Positions 1 to 8,710 of a stretch of 64,000 nt of DNA are shown one piece after another. The stretch lies in assembly GCA_021414065.1 (NCBI GenBank), contig JAIOPE010000098.1, forward strand, positions 1 to 64,000, read 5' to 3'. Each line of letters begins with the position of its first letter. Position 1 is the first letter of the stretch. Under the pieces are notes generated by a model. It ran no database searches. It was not told the origin of the DNA and saw nothing but the letters and a program-made list of their open reading frames with translations. The position numbers and the translations under genes are program-made. This DNA comes from Planctomycetota bacterium. GTDB taxonomy: Bacteria > Planctomycetota > JAJSAM01 > JAJVHW01.

Positions 1-64
1 TGAACGCGATCAGCGTCTTCGGCATGGTGTCATCGCGCATGAGAGGGATCTGGTCAGCCAACAT
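1..64 (-). CDS. 5' end of an unidentified gene, cut by the window edge
   Basis: An ATG at 64 to 62 opens a minus-strand frame that runs without a stop to the window edge. The peptide starts MLADQIPLMRDDTMPK and reads on as TLIAF. A very good ribosome binding site, GGAGGT, lies four bases upstream of the ATG, which is the main support for a real start. Twenty-one residues are too few to name a family. The start codon and binding site fall inside an inverted repeat (see 60-87), so translation or transcription may be controlled there. Confidence 0.5.
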   Translation of the reverse strand, partial: MLADQIPLMRDDTMPKTLIAF

Positions 65-87
65 CTAGACCTCCGTGTTAGGTCTAT
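60..87. promoter_or_regulatory. inverted repeat covering the RBS and start of the leftmost gene
   Basis: TAGACCT at 66-72 and AGGTCTA at 80-86 form a perfect 7-bp inverted repeat with a 7-base loop. AACA and TGTT extend it outside a small bulge. In the minus-strand mRNA this would fold the AGGU of the Shine-Dalgarno and the AUG into one hairpin. It could equally be a protein operator between the divergent genes at 64 and 229. The pairing is seen directly; the function is inferred. Confidence 0.45.
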
Positions 88-228
88 GTTAGCTTGACCC
101 TCCGACAGGCACCTGAGCGACGTGGAGAGGCCTCATCCGGGTTAACGCTCGCGCGCGGGGTGCACGAGTGCGCGATTCATCGGCGCCGTGACCCACGCTG
201 GACACGAATCGGCGTAGCATCGCACCCG

Positions 229-2400
229 ATGTCCCGCATCCGTCGCACTGCGGTCGTGTGCCTCCTGCTGCTTCTGGCGGCGGTCGTGACGCTCTCGCAG
301 ACGAGCGGCCGCGCCCCCCGTGCGAACGACGTCGCGACGCCGACCGCAGGCGCCGCGCACGACGGCCTCCCGACCGTCGGAACGGCCGCAGGTTCGCGCT
401 CGCGCAAACCGAGGCCGGACCGCCGACGTGCGGGCGCGTCCGCCGCCGGTGCGACCGGCGCGGCGGAGAGCGCGGAATCCGCGGACCGCGACCGAGGAAC
501 GCGGCGCAGGTCGGACGTGCAGGGCGTCGTCCGAATGCCGGACGGTTCGCCCGTCGCCGACGCACTCGTCACTCTGGGCGATCTCGACGACTCAGACACC
601 GCAACCCGCACCGCCGCCGACGGAACGTTCGGGCTCGACGTCGTGCCCATGTACTCGACGGTTCAGGCGGCAGTCGCCCACGAGGGGCGCGTCTGGCGCG
701 GACGCGTGGACGCCGATGGAGCGCCGCTCGACCTGGCCGTGACGCTCGCGCCGCCGCCGGAACCGGATGCGAATCCGGTCCGCCTCATCCACGTCGTCGG
801 CTGGGACGGCGGGCGTGTGGATCGCGCGAAGGCGACCTTCGTCCGCCGCGGGCTCGCGCCGGACGGACGCGCGGGCTCGCGCGTCGCCATCCGGGGCGGG
901 TGGCTCGCGGTCCGCGTCGAACCGTCCGACGAGGGCTGGACTCCGGCGTTCGTCATCTCCAAGCCAGAGTCGGCGGACGGGCGACCGCTGCCGTATGGTC
1001 CCCTGCTCGTGGACGTCGGGGGGACCACGAACGCCGTCACGGAAGTCTGCCTGCCGCCCGGCGTGTCGCTGAACGGCCACGTCGTCGGACCGGACGGAGA
1101 GCCGGCGCCGTTGACGCTCGTCACCCTCGCCGCCCCGGCACCGAGCGGCTTCGACGCTGCGAGCATGCGACCGTGGACCGAGTCCCAGTGGACCGACCGT
1201 CACGGCCGGTTCTCGTTCTGGGGACTTCCCGCCGGGGCCGGGAGTTTGCGGGTCAGCGCCGCGGCGCCACTCGCGGGCGTGACGCACCTTGAGGTGGACT
1301 GCGGGGGCGCAGATGTCGTCGCTCGCCTCGGTCTCCTCGTCAACGCCACGGTGACCGTGACCGACGCAGCGGGGGTTCCGCTCATGGGCGCGCGCGTCTG
1401 GTGCGTGGACGACGCGCAAACCGTCCGCGCGCAGACCGACCACCGCGGCAACGCACGCCTGAGCGGGCTGCACCCCGGGGCGGCCACGACGCTTCACGCA
1501 GCGACCCTCGACCACGCGCAGACTGTAGTGGAGCGTTGGGTCGCCTGCGACACGACGCTGCAACTCGCCGAGAACCAGCCAATCAGGGGCGTCGTGGTGG
1601 ACGCCGCGGGCCGTCCACTCGGAAGCGCGCACATCGTCGTCGATCGACGGCGCGCCGACGCGCCGGATCACCCCACGGACGCCGACGACGACGGGACGTT
1701 CGTTGTCTCAGCCATGGCCGCGGGTGACGTCGCGGAACTGCGCCTCGTCGAAGGGCCGCGCGTCGTCGCACGCGTCGAGGTCCCCGCGGGGTCGCAGGAT
1801 GTTCGTCTCGTCTGGGACGATCCGGGGCGATTCGGCGTGGCGCTGCCGCACGCGGGGCACCGGTTCGACTGGCTGGATCGTCCGACCGAGGAGATCGCCG
1901 AGCCGCAGGTTTGGGACGGCGGCCCGGCCGTGACGCTCCGCGCCGAGGGACGCGACGTCGCGTCGGCGTCAGTCTCGCGTGCCGGCGCTGCAAGTACCTG
2001 CGTCATCTCATTCGACGTCGGCGCCGACGGGGCATCGCTCCCGGAGCGCGTGAGTGTGCAGGTCGGCCCGTTCGCGGACGGCCGCTGGGCGCTGCTGCAC
2101 GACGTCTACCCGCGTGGAGTCCTTCAGGTGCCGCAGGGCGCGTGGCAGTTCGGCCGACCGTTGTCGGGCCGCGTCACGAACGCCGACGGCTCTGCGTTGA
2201 ACGCGCCTGCCACGGTCGTAGTCACGTCCGACGAGGGCTTCGCGACGCGGACGACGACGTCGCGACGCGGGACGTACCGCGTGCCCGGCGTGCCGGTCGC
2301 CTCGGTCACGGTGCGCGCGACGGCCGCGCACGGGACCGCGACGGCGAGTGCGGAAGCCGGCGGCGGCGAGGCCTGCGTGGACCTTCGTCTGGCTGAGTGA
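229..2400 (+). CDS. secreted protein with repeated carboxypeptidase-regulatory-like domains
   Basis: The 723-residue product starts at the ATG at 229, because MSRIRR followed by a run of leucine, valine and alanine is a clear signal peptide; the open frame before it has no secretion signal. After an Ala/Arg-rich linker it carries several copies of the Ig-like carboxypeptidase-regulatory motif (G-x-V-x-x-x-x-G-x-P-x-x-x-A-x-V), for example near residues 105, 290, 480 and 650. The last copy is followed by RGTYRVPGVP. Such domains are found in planctomycete surface or exported proteins. No catalytic domain is visible, so a structural or binding role outside the cytoplasm is inferred. It is convergent with the gene at 2419-3006. 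Confidence 0.75.
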   Translation: MSRIRRTAVVCLLLLLAAVVTLSQTSGRAPRANDVATPTAGAAHDGLPTVGTAAGSRSRKPRPDRRRAGASAAGATGAAESAESADRDRGTRRRSDVQGVVRMPDGSPVADALVTLGDLDDSDTATRTAADGTFGLDVVPMYSTVQAAVAHEGRVWRGRVDADGAPLDLAVTLAPPPEPDANPVRLIHVVGWDGGRVDRAKATFVRRGLAPDGRAGSRVAIRGGWLAVRVEPSDEGWTPAFVISKPESADGRPLPYGPLLVDVGGTTNAVTEVCLPPGVSLNGHVVGPDGEPAPLTLVTLAAPAPSGFDAASMRPWTESQWTDRHGRFSFWGLPAGAGSLRVSAAAPLAGVTHLEVDCGGADVVARLGLLVNATVTVTDAAGVPLMGARVWCVDDAQTVRAQTDHRGNARLSGLHPGAATTLHAATLDHAQTVVERWVACDTTLQLAENQPIRGVVVDAAGRPLGSAHIVVDRRRADAPDHPTDADDDGTFVVSAMAAGDVAELRLVEGPRVVARVEVPAGSQDVRLVWDDPGRFGVALPHAGHRFDWLDRPTEEIAEPQVWDGGPAVTLRAEGRDVASASVSRAGAASTCVISFDVGADGASLPERVSVQVGPFADGRWALLHDVYPRGVLQVPQGAWQFGRPLSGRVTNADGSALNAPATVVVTSDEGFATRTTTSRRGTYRVPGVPVASVTVRATAAHGTATASAEAGGGEACVDLRLAE

Positions 2401-2418
2401 CGGCGGCTGTCCACGCGC

Positions 2419-3006
2419 TCACTTCTTCTCGGACCACCCCACCACCACGCACCACGGGATGCCGTCCACGGAGACCGTCGAGTACGACGCTCCGAGCGGG
2501 TAGAGGAAGACGTTCTGCCGCACGCCCGCTGTGTCGAGGCGGAGGCGTCCTTCGTCGATGATGCGCTCGACGAACGCCCGCTCGCTCTTGCTGAAGGCGT
2601 CGTCGCGGAGCACGCGCACGGCGTCGCCGCGGGGCCCAAAGCACACGTACCAGCGGGCCGCGGCCGACGGGTGCGACGTAAGCGCGTCGCCGATCTCGTG
2701 GACGACCGCGTCGCGGAGTTCCTGCTCGGTCTTGACATTCGCGGGCAGGTGGCGCAGCGCGGAGATGGCGCACTGTTCGATGTCCGTGCTCGACCGGAAC
2801 CTCTGCACGTACGGCTTGCCGAAGTGCCACGCGGCCATTCCGGCGGCGACGACTAGCGCGAGCTTGCCGACCGTCAGCAGCCAGTTCCGGTCGCCCGACC
2901 TGGACGACGAAGGGTCCACCTGTCGGCCCATCCCCGGATCGAACTGCCGGGGAGCGAATCGCTCGCTGTTGTTCCAAAGGTCGCGAGAACCGTCGTGGCG
3001 TGTCAC
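2419..3006 (-). CDS. single-pass membrane protein of unknown function
   Basis: The product has 195 residues. A polar N-terminus of about 40 residues is followed by one membrane segment (NWLLTVGKLALVVAAGM, about 41-62) and a soluble domain of about 130 residues that ends SEKK. No known catalytic motif was recognised. It is transcribed away from the Hsp70 gene's 3' end, separated by about 210 bp in which I see no gene. The even codon usage and clean convergent border with the gene at 229-2400 support a real gene. The family is not identified. Confidence 0.6.
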   Translation of the reverse strand: MTRHDGSRDLWNNSERFAPRQFDPGMGRQVDPSSSRSGDRNWLLTVGKLALVVAAGMAAWHFGKPYVQRFRSSTDIEQCAISALRHLPANVKTEQELRDAVVHEIGDALTSHPSAAARWYVCFGPRGDAVRVLRDDAFSKSERAFVERIIDEGRLRLDTAGVRQNVFLYPLGASYSTVSVDGIPWCVVVGWSEKK

Positions 3007-3215
3007 ACGTGCGACGCTACGGGTCGCTGCCGGGTCCGCCGTCGAAGTACATCACAGGCAACCGAATTGAGAATCGCGGAGGGCGGATCTCCGACGCGCG
3101 ATCGTGCCGTGTCGAGCGCTCGGCGTCGCGCCGAATGGAGCCCGCGGCCGCAATCGCGAAGAGGGCTGACGACTTACTGGACCGCGCGAGTTCGCAGCGC
3201 ACAAGCGACTTCCGC

Positions 3216-4919
3216 TCAGGCGCCGCCGAGCGTGACTCCCTCATCGAACAGCGCAACCAGGAGCTCGTTCTTTGCGCGACTCGCGGCTTGGGGATCAGAC
3301 GATTCGATCGCGGCCCGCAGTGCCTCCAGTGCCTCGGTGCTGCGCGGCGCATCCGCGCGCCCGGCGAGCGCCGCCGCGGCGCGCTCGGCCACGGGGCGGA
3401 AGCTCGCGCACGCGTCGCCGAAGACGCGGTCCACCCGCGACTGGGAGCCCTCACGACGGCCCGCGAGCTCGCGCTCGAACTTCGGCGTCCATCGACGGCG
3501 GAGACCGTGCCCCGGCACCTCGACCGTCACGTTCAGCCGCTGGTCCACCGTGTACTCGAACGTCACGTGGATCTGGAACGACCCGGCCGCGCCGCGCGGG
3601 AACCCGCGGATGTCCTGCACGTCGAACGGCTTGCCCTCGATGCGCTCTCGCAGCGCGTCCAGCTCGAAGATGCGGATCGAGACGACTTCCTGGTCGTCGT
3701 CTACGGTGGAGAACGTCTCCGTACGCTTCGCAGGGATGCGCGTGCCGGCCTTCAGAATGCACGAGAAGAGGTCGCTGCGCAGCACGCCCGCGCCGTCGCG
3801 CCCCATGTAGCAGATGCCAAGGTTCTTCGTGAGGCTGTGGATCGTGAGCAGTTTCGCGTCCGCCGCGGACCCGGCGTGGTTCGCCTGATAGGCCGCGCCG
3901 AGCGCGACGACTTCCAGCGGATCGATGGAGAACCGCCCCGGGCGGCCGAACATGGCCTCGATACGCCGCTGGAACGCGCCGAGTCGGCAGGACCCGCCCA
4001 CGAGGATCACGTCGCGCACGTCGACCGGACGGAGTGGGCGCCCCGGGTTGCGAGAAAGCAGACGCAGCACGACCTCCATCGCCCGGTCGAGCAGCGGCGC
4101 GATCGCCCGGTCGAGTTCACTGCGCGTCATCCTGAAGTCCACGACCCGGTTCGCGCGCGGCAGGACGATCTGGCCCGCCCAGACTTCCGCCTCGCCCAGT
4201 CGGATCTTCACCTCCTCGGCGAGCAGCGCGAGCTGGATGGCGTCCTCCGGCGCGTCGCCGATGTCGGCGCCCGCATCGCGAAGGCGGCGGCGCATCGCGT
4301 CCACGAGCACCTGGTCCACGTCGCGCCCGCCGAGGCGCATGTCGCCGTCGTTCGCCTTCACGTCGAGCACGTCGTGCGCGCAGTCGAGGAGCGACACGTC
4401 GAACGTGCCGCCGCCCCAATCGATCACCACGGTGTTCTGCGTCGGCGGGTCGGGCGACAGCGAGTACGCGATCGCCGCCGCGCTCGGCTCGTTGATCACG
4501 CGCAGCACGTTCAGTCCGGCGAGGCGCCCCGCCTCGACGGTCTCGCGCCGTTGCCGCTCGTCGAACATCGCCGGCACAGTGATGACGGCGCCGTCAATCG
4601 GCCCCACGGACGACTCGAACCCCTCCCGCAGGTGACGCAGCACGATCGCGCTGAGTTCAACCGGGGAGAGCAGCGCATCGCCCAGCGCAAACGCCGCCTC
4701 CGTGCCCATCCCGCGCTTGAACTCCGAGACATGGACGAGGCAGCGGCGCGCCTTCGCGCCGACCGCGTGCTCGCCGTTCGCGAGGAGGCCGACGCACGAG
4801 GGGAGCACGGCACTCCCGAACTCGTTGCGGTCCACGTTCGCGCAGCGCTGCCGCCCGGCCTCCGTGTACGCGATCACGGAGTTCGTGGTGCCGAGGTCGA
4901 TTCCGACGCGATGTCCCAT
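3216..4919 (-). CDS. Hsp70 family (DnaK-like) chaperone
   Basis: This 567-residue protein is an Hsp70-class ATPase. It has phosphate-1 GIDLGTTNS at the N-terminus, the connect segment INEPSAAAIAY, phosphate-2 WGGGTFDVSLLD, the adenosine-site VGGSCRLGAF, then a short substrate-binding beta domain (KAGTRIPAKRTETF). True DnaK has about 640 residues, so the helical lid is reduced. The binding site AAGGAG is two bases from an upstream ATG (4928), five from a TTG (4925) and eleven from the ATG at 4919, so the exact start is uncertain; 4919 puts MGHR directly before the ATPase fold. It lies 41 bp downstream of a J-like gene on the same strand, so the two are probably an operon and partners. This is likely an accessory Hsp70, not the housekeeping DnaK. 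Confidence 0.88.
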   Translation of the reverse strand: MGHRVGIDLGTTNSVIAYTEAGRQRCANVDRNEFGSAVLPSCVGLLANGEHAVGAKARRCLVHVSEFKRGMGTEAAFALGDALLSPVELSAIVLRHLREGFESSVGPIDGAVITVPAMFDERQRRETVEAGRLAGLNVLRVINEPSAAAIAYSLSPDPPTQNTVVIDWGGGTFDVSLLDCAHDVLDVKANDGDMRLGGRDVDQVLVDAMRRRLRDAGADIGDAPEDAIQLALLAEEVKIRLGEAEVWAGQIVLPRANRVVDFRMTRSELDRAIAPLLDRAMEVVLRLLSRNPGRPLRPVDVRDVILVGGSCRLGAFQRRIEAMFGRPGRFSIDPLEVVALGAAYQANHAGSAADAKLLTIHSLTKNLGICYMGRDGAGVLRSDLFSCILKAGTRIPAKRTETFSTVDDDQEVVSIRIFELDALRERIEGKPFDVQDIRGFPRGAAGSFQIHVTFEYTVDQRLNVTVEVPGHGLRRRWTPKFERELAGRREGSQSRVDRVFGDACASFRPVAERAAAALAGRADAPRSTEALEALRAAIESSDPQAASRAKNELLVALFDEGVTLGGA

Positions 4920-4960
4920 GGCCAACATGTCTCCTTGCGCCGCCCGAAGCGAGGGCGGGT

Positions 4961-6505
4961 TCAGCGGGGCGTGCTTCCCTCGCGCGGCGCGAGATCGTCG
5001 AGCCGGATCGGCTCGTCGATCACCACGGGTTTCGGCGCGTCCCGGCTCGCGCGCAACGCGTCCACCATCTCGTCCACCGTCAGTGGGCGGCCCTGCCGGG
5101 ACGACGCGGCCCTGAGAATCTCGGCCGCCCGCATCGCCTCGTTCAGTTCGTCCTCAGAGAGAGTCCGATGCGGCGTGGGCGGCAGGAGCGTCCGCCACGC
5201 ATCGGGAGGCGGCGGATCGCGATCGCGGCAGCTCGTCCGCACGAGCATCCACACGAGCGCGCAGGCTGTGAAGCCCAGGCTCCGGAGCATCGGGCTCACC
5301 GGCTGCGACTCCGTGCGCGGCGTCCGGCCCCGCGACAGTCTGCGCACCCGCAACACCGCCGCGCTGCGCGCAGCCGTACGCGTCTCCGAGACGTGAGCCG
5401 CCGCGGACGCGTATCGTCGCTCGAACGCAGCCCACTCCGCGTCTGCCTTCGGGAGGCTTCGCGACATGCCGTCGGCGACGCGAGCCGTCATCTGGTCGAA
5501 CGCATCGGTCGCCATCGCCGCGGCGAAGTGCGCGGCGAGGATCGACTTGATCCAGACGGGGACGCCCGCGTCGCGCGCGGCGTCGTCGGCCTGCCGTTGC
5601 GCAGCGGCGTACGTCGCGAGCAGCGCCGCGCGGGCGTGCATTTCCGGATGCGGCGCGATCGTGTCCGCCTCGGCCATCAGCAGGTGCGCGGGGTGAAACC
5701 GCCGCGCGTCGGCAAATCGGTCGCTCAGCGAAGCAAGGCGCAGCGCAACGTGTCGCGCGGCGTCACCGTCCCCGTCCGGAACTGTGTGCCGCACGGCGAC
5801 GAGTACGCGCTCGAGCTCGTGGTGGCGGCCCGCATTCACCAGCACCGTGAACATCTGGAGGAGCACGCCGAGGTCGGCGAGCCCGACCCTCGCGCCGCCC
5901 CCGCGACCGGTCGAGAGCGCCTCGCGGAGCGTGCGCAGCGCGAGATCGATCGCTCCGGCGCTCTCCTGGATCTCGCAGATCGACAGGTAGGCGCCGCGTC
6001 GTTCCGGGTCGAGCGCCACCGCCGCGCGCAGGTGACGCTCCGCAGCGTCCCGGCGTCCGGCCCGGAGGAGCGCGTCGCCGAGCGCGTGCTCGTAGTCCGC
6101 CGAGGCGGGGTCGAACTGGACCAGCGCCTCGAGCATCGGGATGGCAACTGCCGGACGATTCACGCCGAGACAGAAGACCGCGATCACCCAGCGCACTGCC
6201 GGCGGTCGCGGGGCGCGGAGCAGCGCAGTGACGACCGCAACGGCACGGTCCGGATCGCTTTCGCGAAGCGCCTCCGCCTGCCGCAGGGCGTCAACCACGT
6301 CCGCCGGGAAGCCGAGCGAGTCGTCGAGCGACTTCCGCTGCTCGGCGTCCGAGAGGACTGCGTACGCGTCCGAGATCGCCTGAAACCGCTCTGGAGAGTC
6401 TTCCGGGGAATGCACGCGCACCAACCGGAAGTAGGCGTCGCGGATCGCTTCGTCCGACGCCTCACGCCCCACGCCGAGAACTTCGTACGGATCTCGTCCA
6501 GTCAC
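4961..6505 (-). CDS. J-domain-like/TPR protein with a C-terminal membrane segment
   Basis: The GTG at 6505 gives a 514-residue protein whose first residues, TGRDPYEVLGV, are the classic opening of a J domain. Helices II and III are recognisable up to AISDAYAVLSD, but the HPD tripeptide that stimulates Hsp70 is replaced by HSPED. The middle (about 100-330) is a helical TPR-like array that includes APASADYEHALGDALLRAG-type repeats. Near residue 410 there is a hydrophobic stretch (MLRSLGFTACALVWMLV), then a short soluble tail. It is upstream of the Hsp70 gene in the same direction. The open frame continues to 7297 upstream, but that extension is compositionally unlike protein and crosses a repeat element, so it was excluded. 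Confidence 0.78.
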   Translation of the reverse strand: MTGRDPYEVLGVGREASDEAIRDAYFRLVRVHSPEDSPERFQAISDAYAVLSDAEQRKSLDDSLGFPADVVDALRQAEALRESDPDRAVAVVTALLRAPRPPAVRWVIAVFCLGVNRPAVAIPMLEALVQFDPASADYEHALGDALLRAGRRDAAERHLRAAVALDPERRGAYLSICEIQESAGAIDLALRTLREALSTGRGGGARVGLADLGVLLQMFTVLVNAGRHHELERVLVAVRHTVPDGDGDAARHVALRLASLSDRFADARRFHPAHLLMAEADTIAPHPEMHARAALLATYAAAQRQADDAARDAGVPVWIKSILAAHFAAAMATDAFDQMTARVADGMSRSLPKADAEWAAFERRYASAAAHVSETRTAARSAAVLRVRRLSRGRTPRTESQPVSPMLRSLGFTACALVWMLVRTSCRDRDPPPPDAWRTLLPPTPHRTLSEDELNEAMRAAEILRAASSRQGRPLTVDEMVDALRASRDAPKPVVIDEPIRLDDLAPREGSTPR

Positions 6506-6652
6506 GTCCGCCCGCTTCCATGTTCCAGCACCGCGCACGCCGCGCGGGACAGCGCAGCATTCTGCCACGGGGCCGACCGGCGGCGGCACGCTTCTGCCTG
6601 TGCAGTAGGAGGGAGTCGCGACGTCCACCCGGGTCCGGTCATGCGAGTTGCC

Positions 6653-6888
6653 AACCCGGATCACGCACGAGGCTCCGCGCACGGACGCACCCGCCGGCCG
6701 TACGCTGCGTCGGACCCCTTGCGCGACGTGACGAAGCCGACGCTGCGGGCCCCAGCTTGCGGTCGGCTCCGCGGTTCTCGTCCAGGGAGGTGCGTTGTCG
6801 AGCGAACGAACCTCGCATCGGCGTGCATCGCAATCCGTTCCTACGTCGAACGCCGCTCCCGCGCGGAGCTTGGTGAGTGATCCGGGCG
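6653..6888 (-). repeat. 236-bp inverted-repeat element, copy C
   Basis: The left arm begins at 6653 with AACCCGGATCACGCACG. The right arm, read on the minus strand from 6888, begins CGCCCGGATCACTCACC. About 23 of 28 positions match. Read on the minus strand, the interior aligns end to end with the copy at 61817-62052, including the shared blocks CCGCGGAG, CCGCAGCGTCGGCTTCGTC and ACGCAGC. The element has no convincing ORF. A degraded PEP-CTERM gene starts immediately at its right edge. Confidence 0.8.
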
Positions 6889-7272
6889 GGTCCCGTTCCT
6901 CGTGGACGTGACCGGGGCGTACACGATCCAGACGACAGCCGCCAACCTGACTGCGGGTGGAGATGGCGGACTCGCGGCCGACACCTTCATCGTGCTCTAT
7001 CTGCACTCGTTCAACGCGGGATCGCCGCTGGCCAACGCACTCGAGACCGACGACGACGGTGTCGCTCCGGGCGGGCTGTCGATCATCTCCAGGTCCGTGA
7101 CCGCCGGGACGCAGCGCTTCGTCGCCGTGACGACGTGGATCACGGGCGCGACGGGGACGTGGACTCGCAGCATCGCGCGCCCAGGCACTACGCGATCTTC
7201 GGCCTGGGCGCCGCCGGACTCGGCGCGATGTCGTTCCGCCGCAGCCGCCGCACCGCCGCCGCGAAGGCCTGA
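6889..7272 (+). pseudogene. remnant of a PEP-CTERM-type exported protein, frameshifted
   Basis: Open frame from 6890 encodes VPFLVDVTGAYTIQTTAANL and continues as a beta-rich extracellular-type domain for about 100 codons. Near 7188 the reading shifts by one base: after RPGT the next frame gives YAIFGLGAAGLGAMSFRRSR followed by RTAAAKA and a stop at 7270. That is the tripartite PEP-CTERM layout of a Pro/Gly turn, a hydrophobic helix and an arginine cluster. A single deleted base would restore PGTYAIFG. The 5' end and signal peptide are missing, and the frame begins exactly where the repeat element ends, so the gene was cut there. The coding match is seen; exosortase sorting is established knowledge for this tail. 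Confidence 0.7.
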
Positions 7273-7309
7273 GCCGCAGGGGCTCGGCCCAGCGCAAACG
7301 TCCGCCCCG

Positions 7310-7528
7310 TCAGACGTACAGCGACCGCTCGTGACTCGCCACGAGCCGCCGCTCCGTCCGTGCGATGTCGCCCGCGAGCTCGCGGAGGATCTCCGCGTGC
7401 GTGGCTGCATCGAGCACGAACTGCGGCGCGACCGGCGGACGCTCGGTGAGCGCGCGGATGCGGAGCCCCGTGGGCGGGTGCGTGGCGTCGAACGACGACG
7501 GCTCGGCGGCCGCGTGAGTACGCGCGGA
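7310..7528 (-). pseudogene. C-terminal fragment of an M48-family metalloprotease
   Basis: Between an in-frame TAA (7529-7531) and a TGA (7310-7312) the minus strand encodes about 72 residues, including FDATHPPTGLRIRALTE and a helical tail ending ASHERSLYV. The segment D-x-T-H-P-P-T-x-x-R-I-x-x-L is the conserved C-terminal element of Ste24/HtpX-type (M48) peptidases. The HExxH active site and all upstream parts are absent and no start codon is positioned for a short gene. It lies 38 bp from the end of the PEP-CTERM remnant, in the opposite direction, which marks this stretch as a decayed region. Confidence 0.6.
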
Positions 7529-7658
7529 TTACACGGTCGCCGGCTCCGGGTATCCGAGCGCGATCCCTACCGGGCGGCTCTTGCACCGGCTTGGGCCTAC
7601 CCCGACGGAAACGTCGCTGCGACTGCCGGATCCTGTTCTCTCCGTCCCCGAAAGCGCT

Positions 7659-8525
7659 ATGGTTCGTTCCGACGCGATGCGCCCGCGGCCAGTGCCGAAG
7701 ACCGGGACGTCGATGATCGCAGTCATGTTCAACGTGAGATGCTACGGCGCGGAGTCCGAGATCAGGGTGGGACGGAAGCGGCGGTCGCGGGCTCGGAGCC
7801 CGTCGGCGCCCGACGAGAACGAACTCTGGATACTGGACGAGTTGTTCATGCACGACGGGGTCCCGCTGGCGCTCTTCTGTCCGTGCCACGTCGGGGAGGC
7901 GCTCAACCGCTCTGCGCCCTGGGAGGACATGTCGATCGACGTGCCGACCGACGCGTTCATCGCCCTGCGCGATCGCGAGTGGGTGGAGTTCCGTCAAGAC
8001 GACAAAGCGTTCGATCCGTCGTGGTCCCGCATCCGCACCGCGATTTCGCTGTCCCTGTGCTGGCGGTGTGACGAGTTGGAACTGGTGGACACCGTCGTCG
8101 GCCTGACGCCGCTCGGTGTCGCCGCGTGGGAGCGGGAGTTCGAACCCGACTGGGACCTCTACGTTGAGGTCGTTTGCCCCTCCGAGGGCGGTTTCCACCT
8201 TCGGGCGCATCGCCGCGACCTGCTCGAGGCCGTCCTCGCGAACCTCGGCCCCGCTGGCGTTGTCGTCGATTCGAGCACCGTGTCCTGGCATCCGCCCGAG
8301 CGGGACGATCTGCGCGGTCGGCGGTCGTCGTGGATCGAGTTGCCGTGGCGGCCGTGGGAACCGATGCACGGCGTCTCGTTTCACGCCGCGCGGCGCGATG
8401 AGCCCGAGTGCGGCGAGATTGCCGATCTGTTCTCCTCGGACATCGAGGCCGCCTGCCCGCGCTGGTGCAGTCGGTGGTCGCATCTCTCGCGCTGGCGCAG
8501 CGGCGCACTCCCGGGCGACGGCTAG
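7659..8525 (+). CDS. hypothetical protein
   Basis: From the ATG at 7659 the product has 288 residues; ATGs at 7677 or 7713 are also possible because no clear ribosome binding site is present. The sequence is rich in Trp, Asp and Glu. Residues around 150-175 (LVDTVVGLTPLGVAAWEREF) look like a winged-helix recognition segment, and the next part (DWDLYVEVVCPSEGGFHLRAH) like a beta sheet. I do not recognise a family. It sits alone between decayed genes and a toxin-antitoxin pair, so it may be an accessory gene. Confidence 0.5.
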   Translation: MVRSDAMRPRPVPKTGTSMIAVMFNVRCYGAESEIRVGRKRRSRARSPSAPDENELWILDELFMHDGVPLALFCPCHVGEALNRSAPWEDMSIDVPTDAFIALRDREWVEFRQDDKAFDPSWSRIRTAISLSLCWRCDELELVDTVVGLTPLGVAAWEREFEPDWDLYVEVVCPSEGGFHLRAHRRDLLEAVLANLGPAGVVVDSSTVSWHPPERDDLRGRRSSWIELPWRPWEPMHGVSFHAARRDEPECGEIADLFSSDIEAACPRWCSRWSHLSRWRSGALPGDG

Positions 8526-8617
8526 CCGCAGGGACGTGGTGGACTTACGAACTTCCCGCCGGGCAATGGCTCCGTCGCCTGCTGTCGGTGCCGCCTCGTC
8601 GGACGCCGAGCAACCGG

Positions 8618-8633
8618 GAACCGAACTCGGTTC
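8618..8633 (+). terminator. small stem-loop after the hypothetical gene
   Basis: GAACCG, a four-base loop and CGGTTC form a 6-bp stem about 90 bp after the stop at 8525 and about 75 bp before the convergent toxin gene ends. There is no T-run. Its position between convergent genes fits a weak terminator, but a chance hairpin is possible in such GC-rich DNA. Confidence 0.25.
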
Positions 8634-8710
8634 GTCCCCGTAGCCGCTCGCCGAGAGGTGTGCCCGCTGGACGTGACGCGACTCGAATCCCCGGTACGAC
8701 TGCGGGCAAA

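Noticed and set aside
3000-5396. Long plus-strand frame opposite the Hsp70 gene
   Set aside because: No binding site or domain, and antisense to a clear Hsp70 ATPase.
6506-7297. Extension of the J-protein frame upstream to 7297
   Set aside because: The added part is Arg/Pro-rich, has no domain, crosses the 236-bp element and overlaps two remnants. The J-domain opening begins right after GTG 6505.
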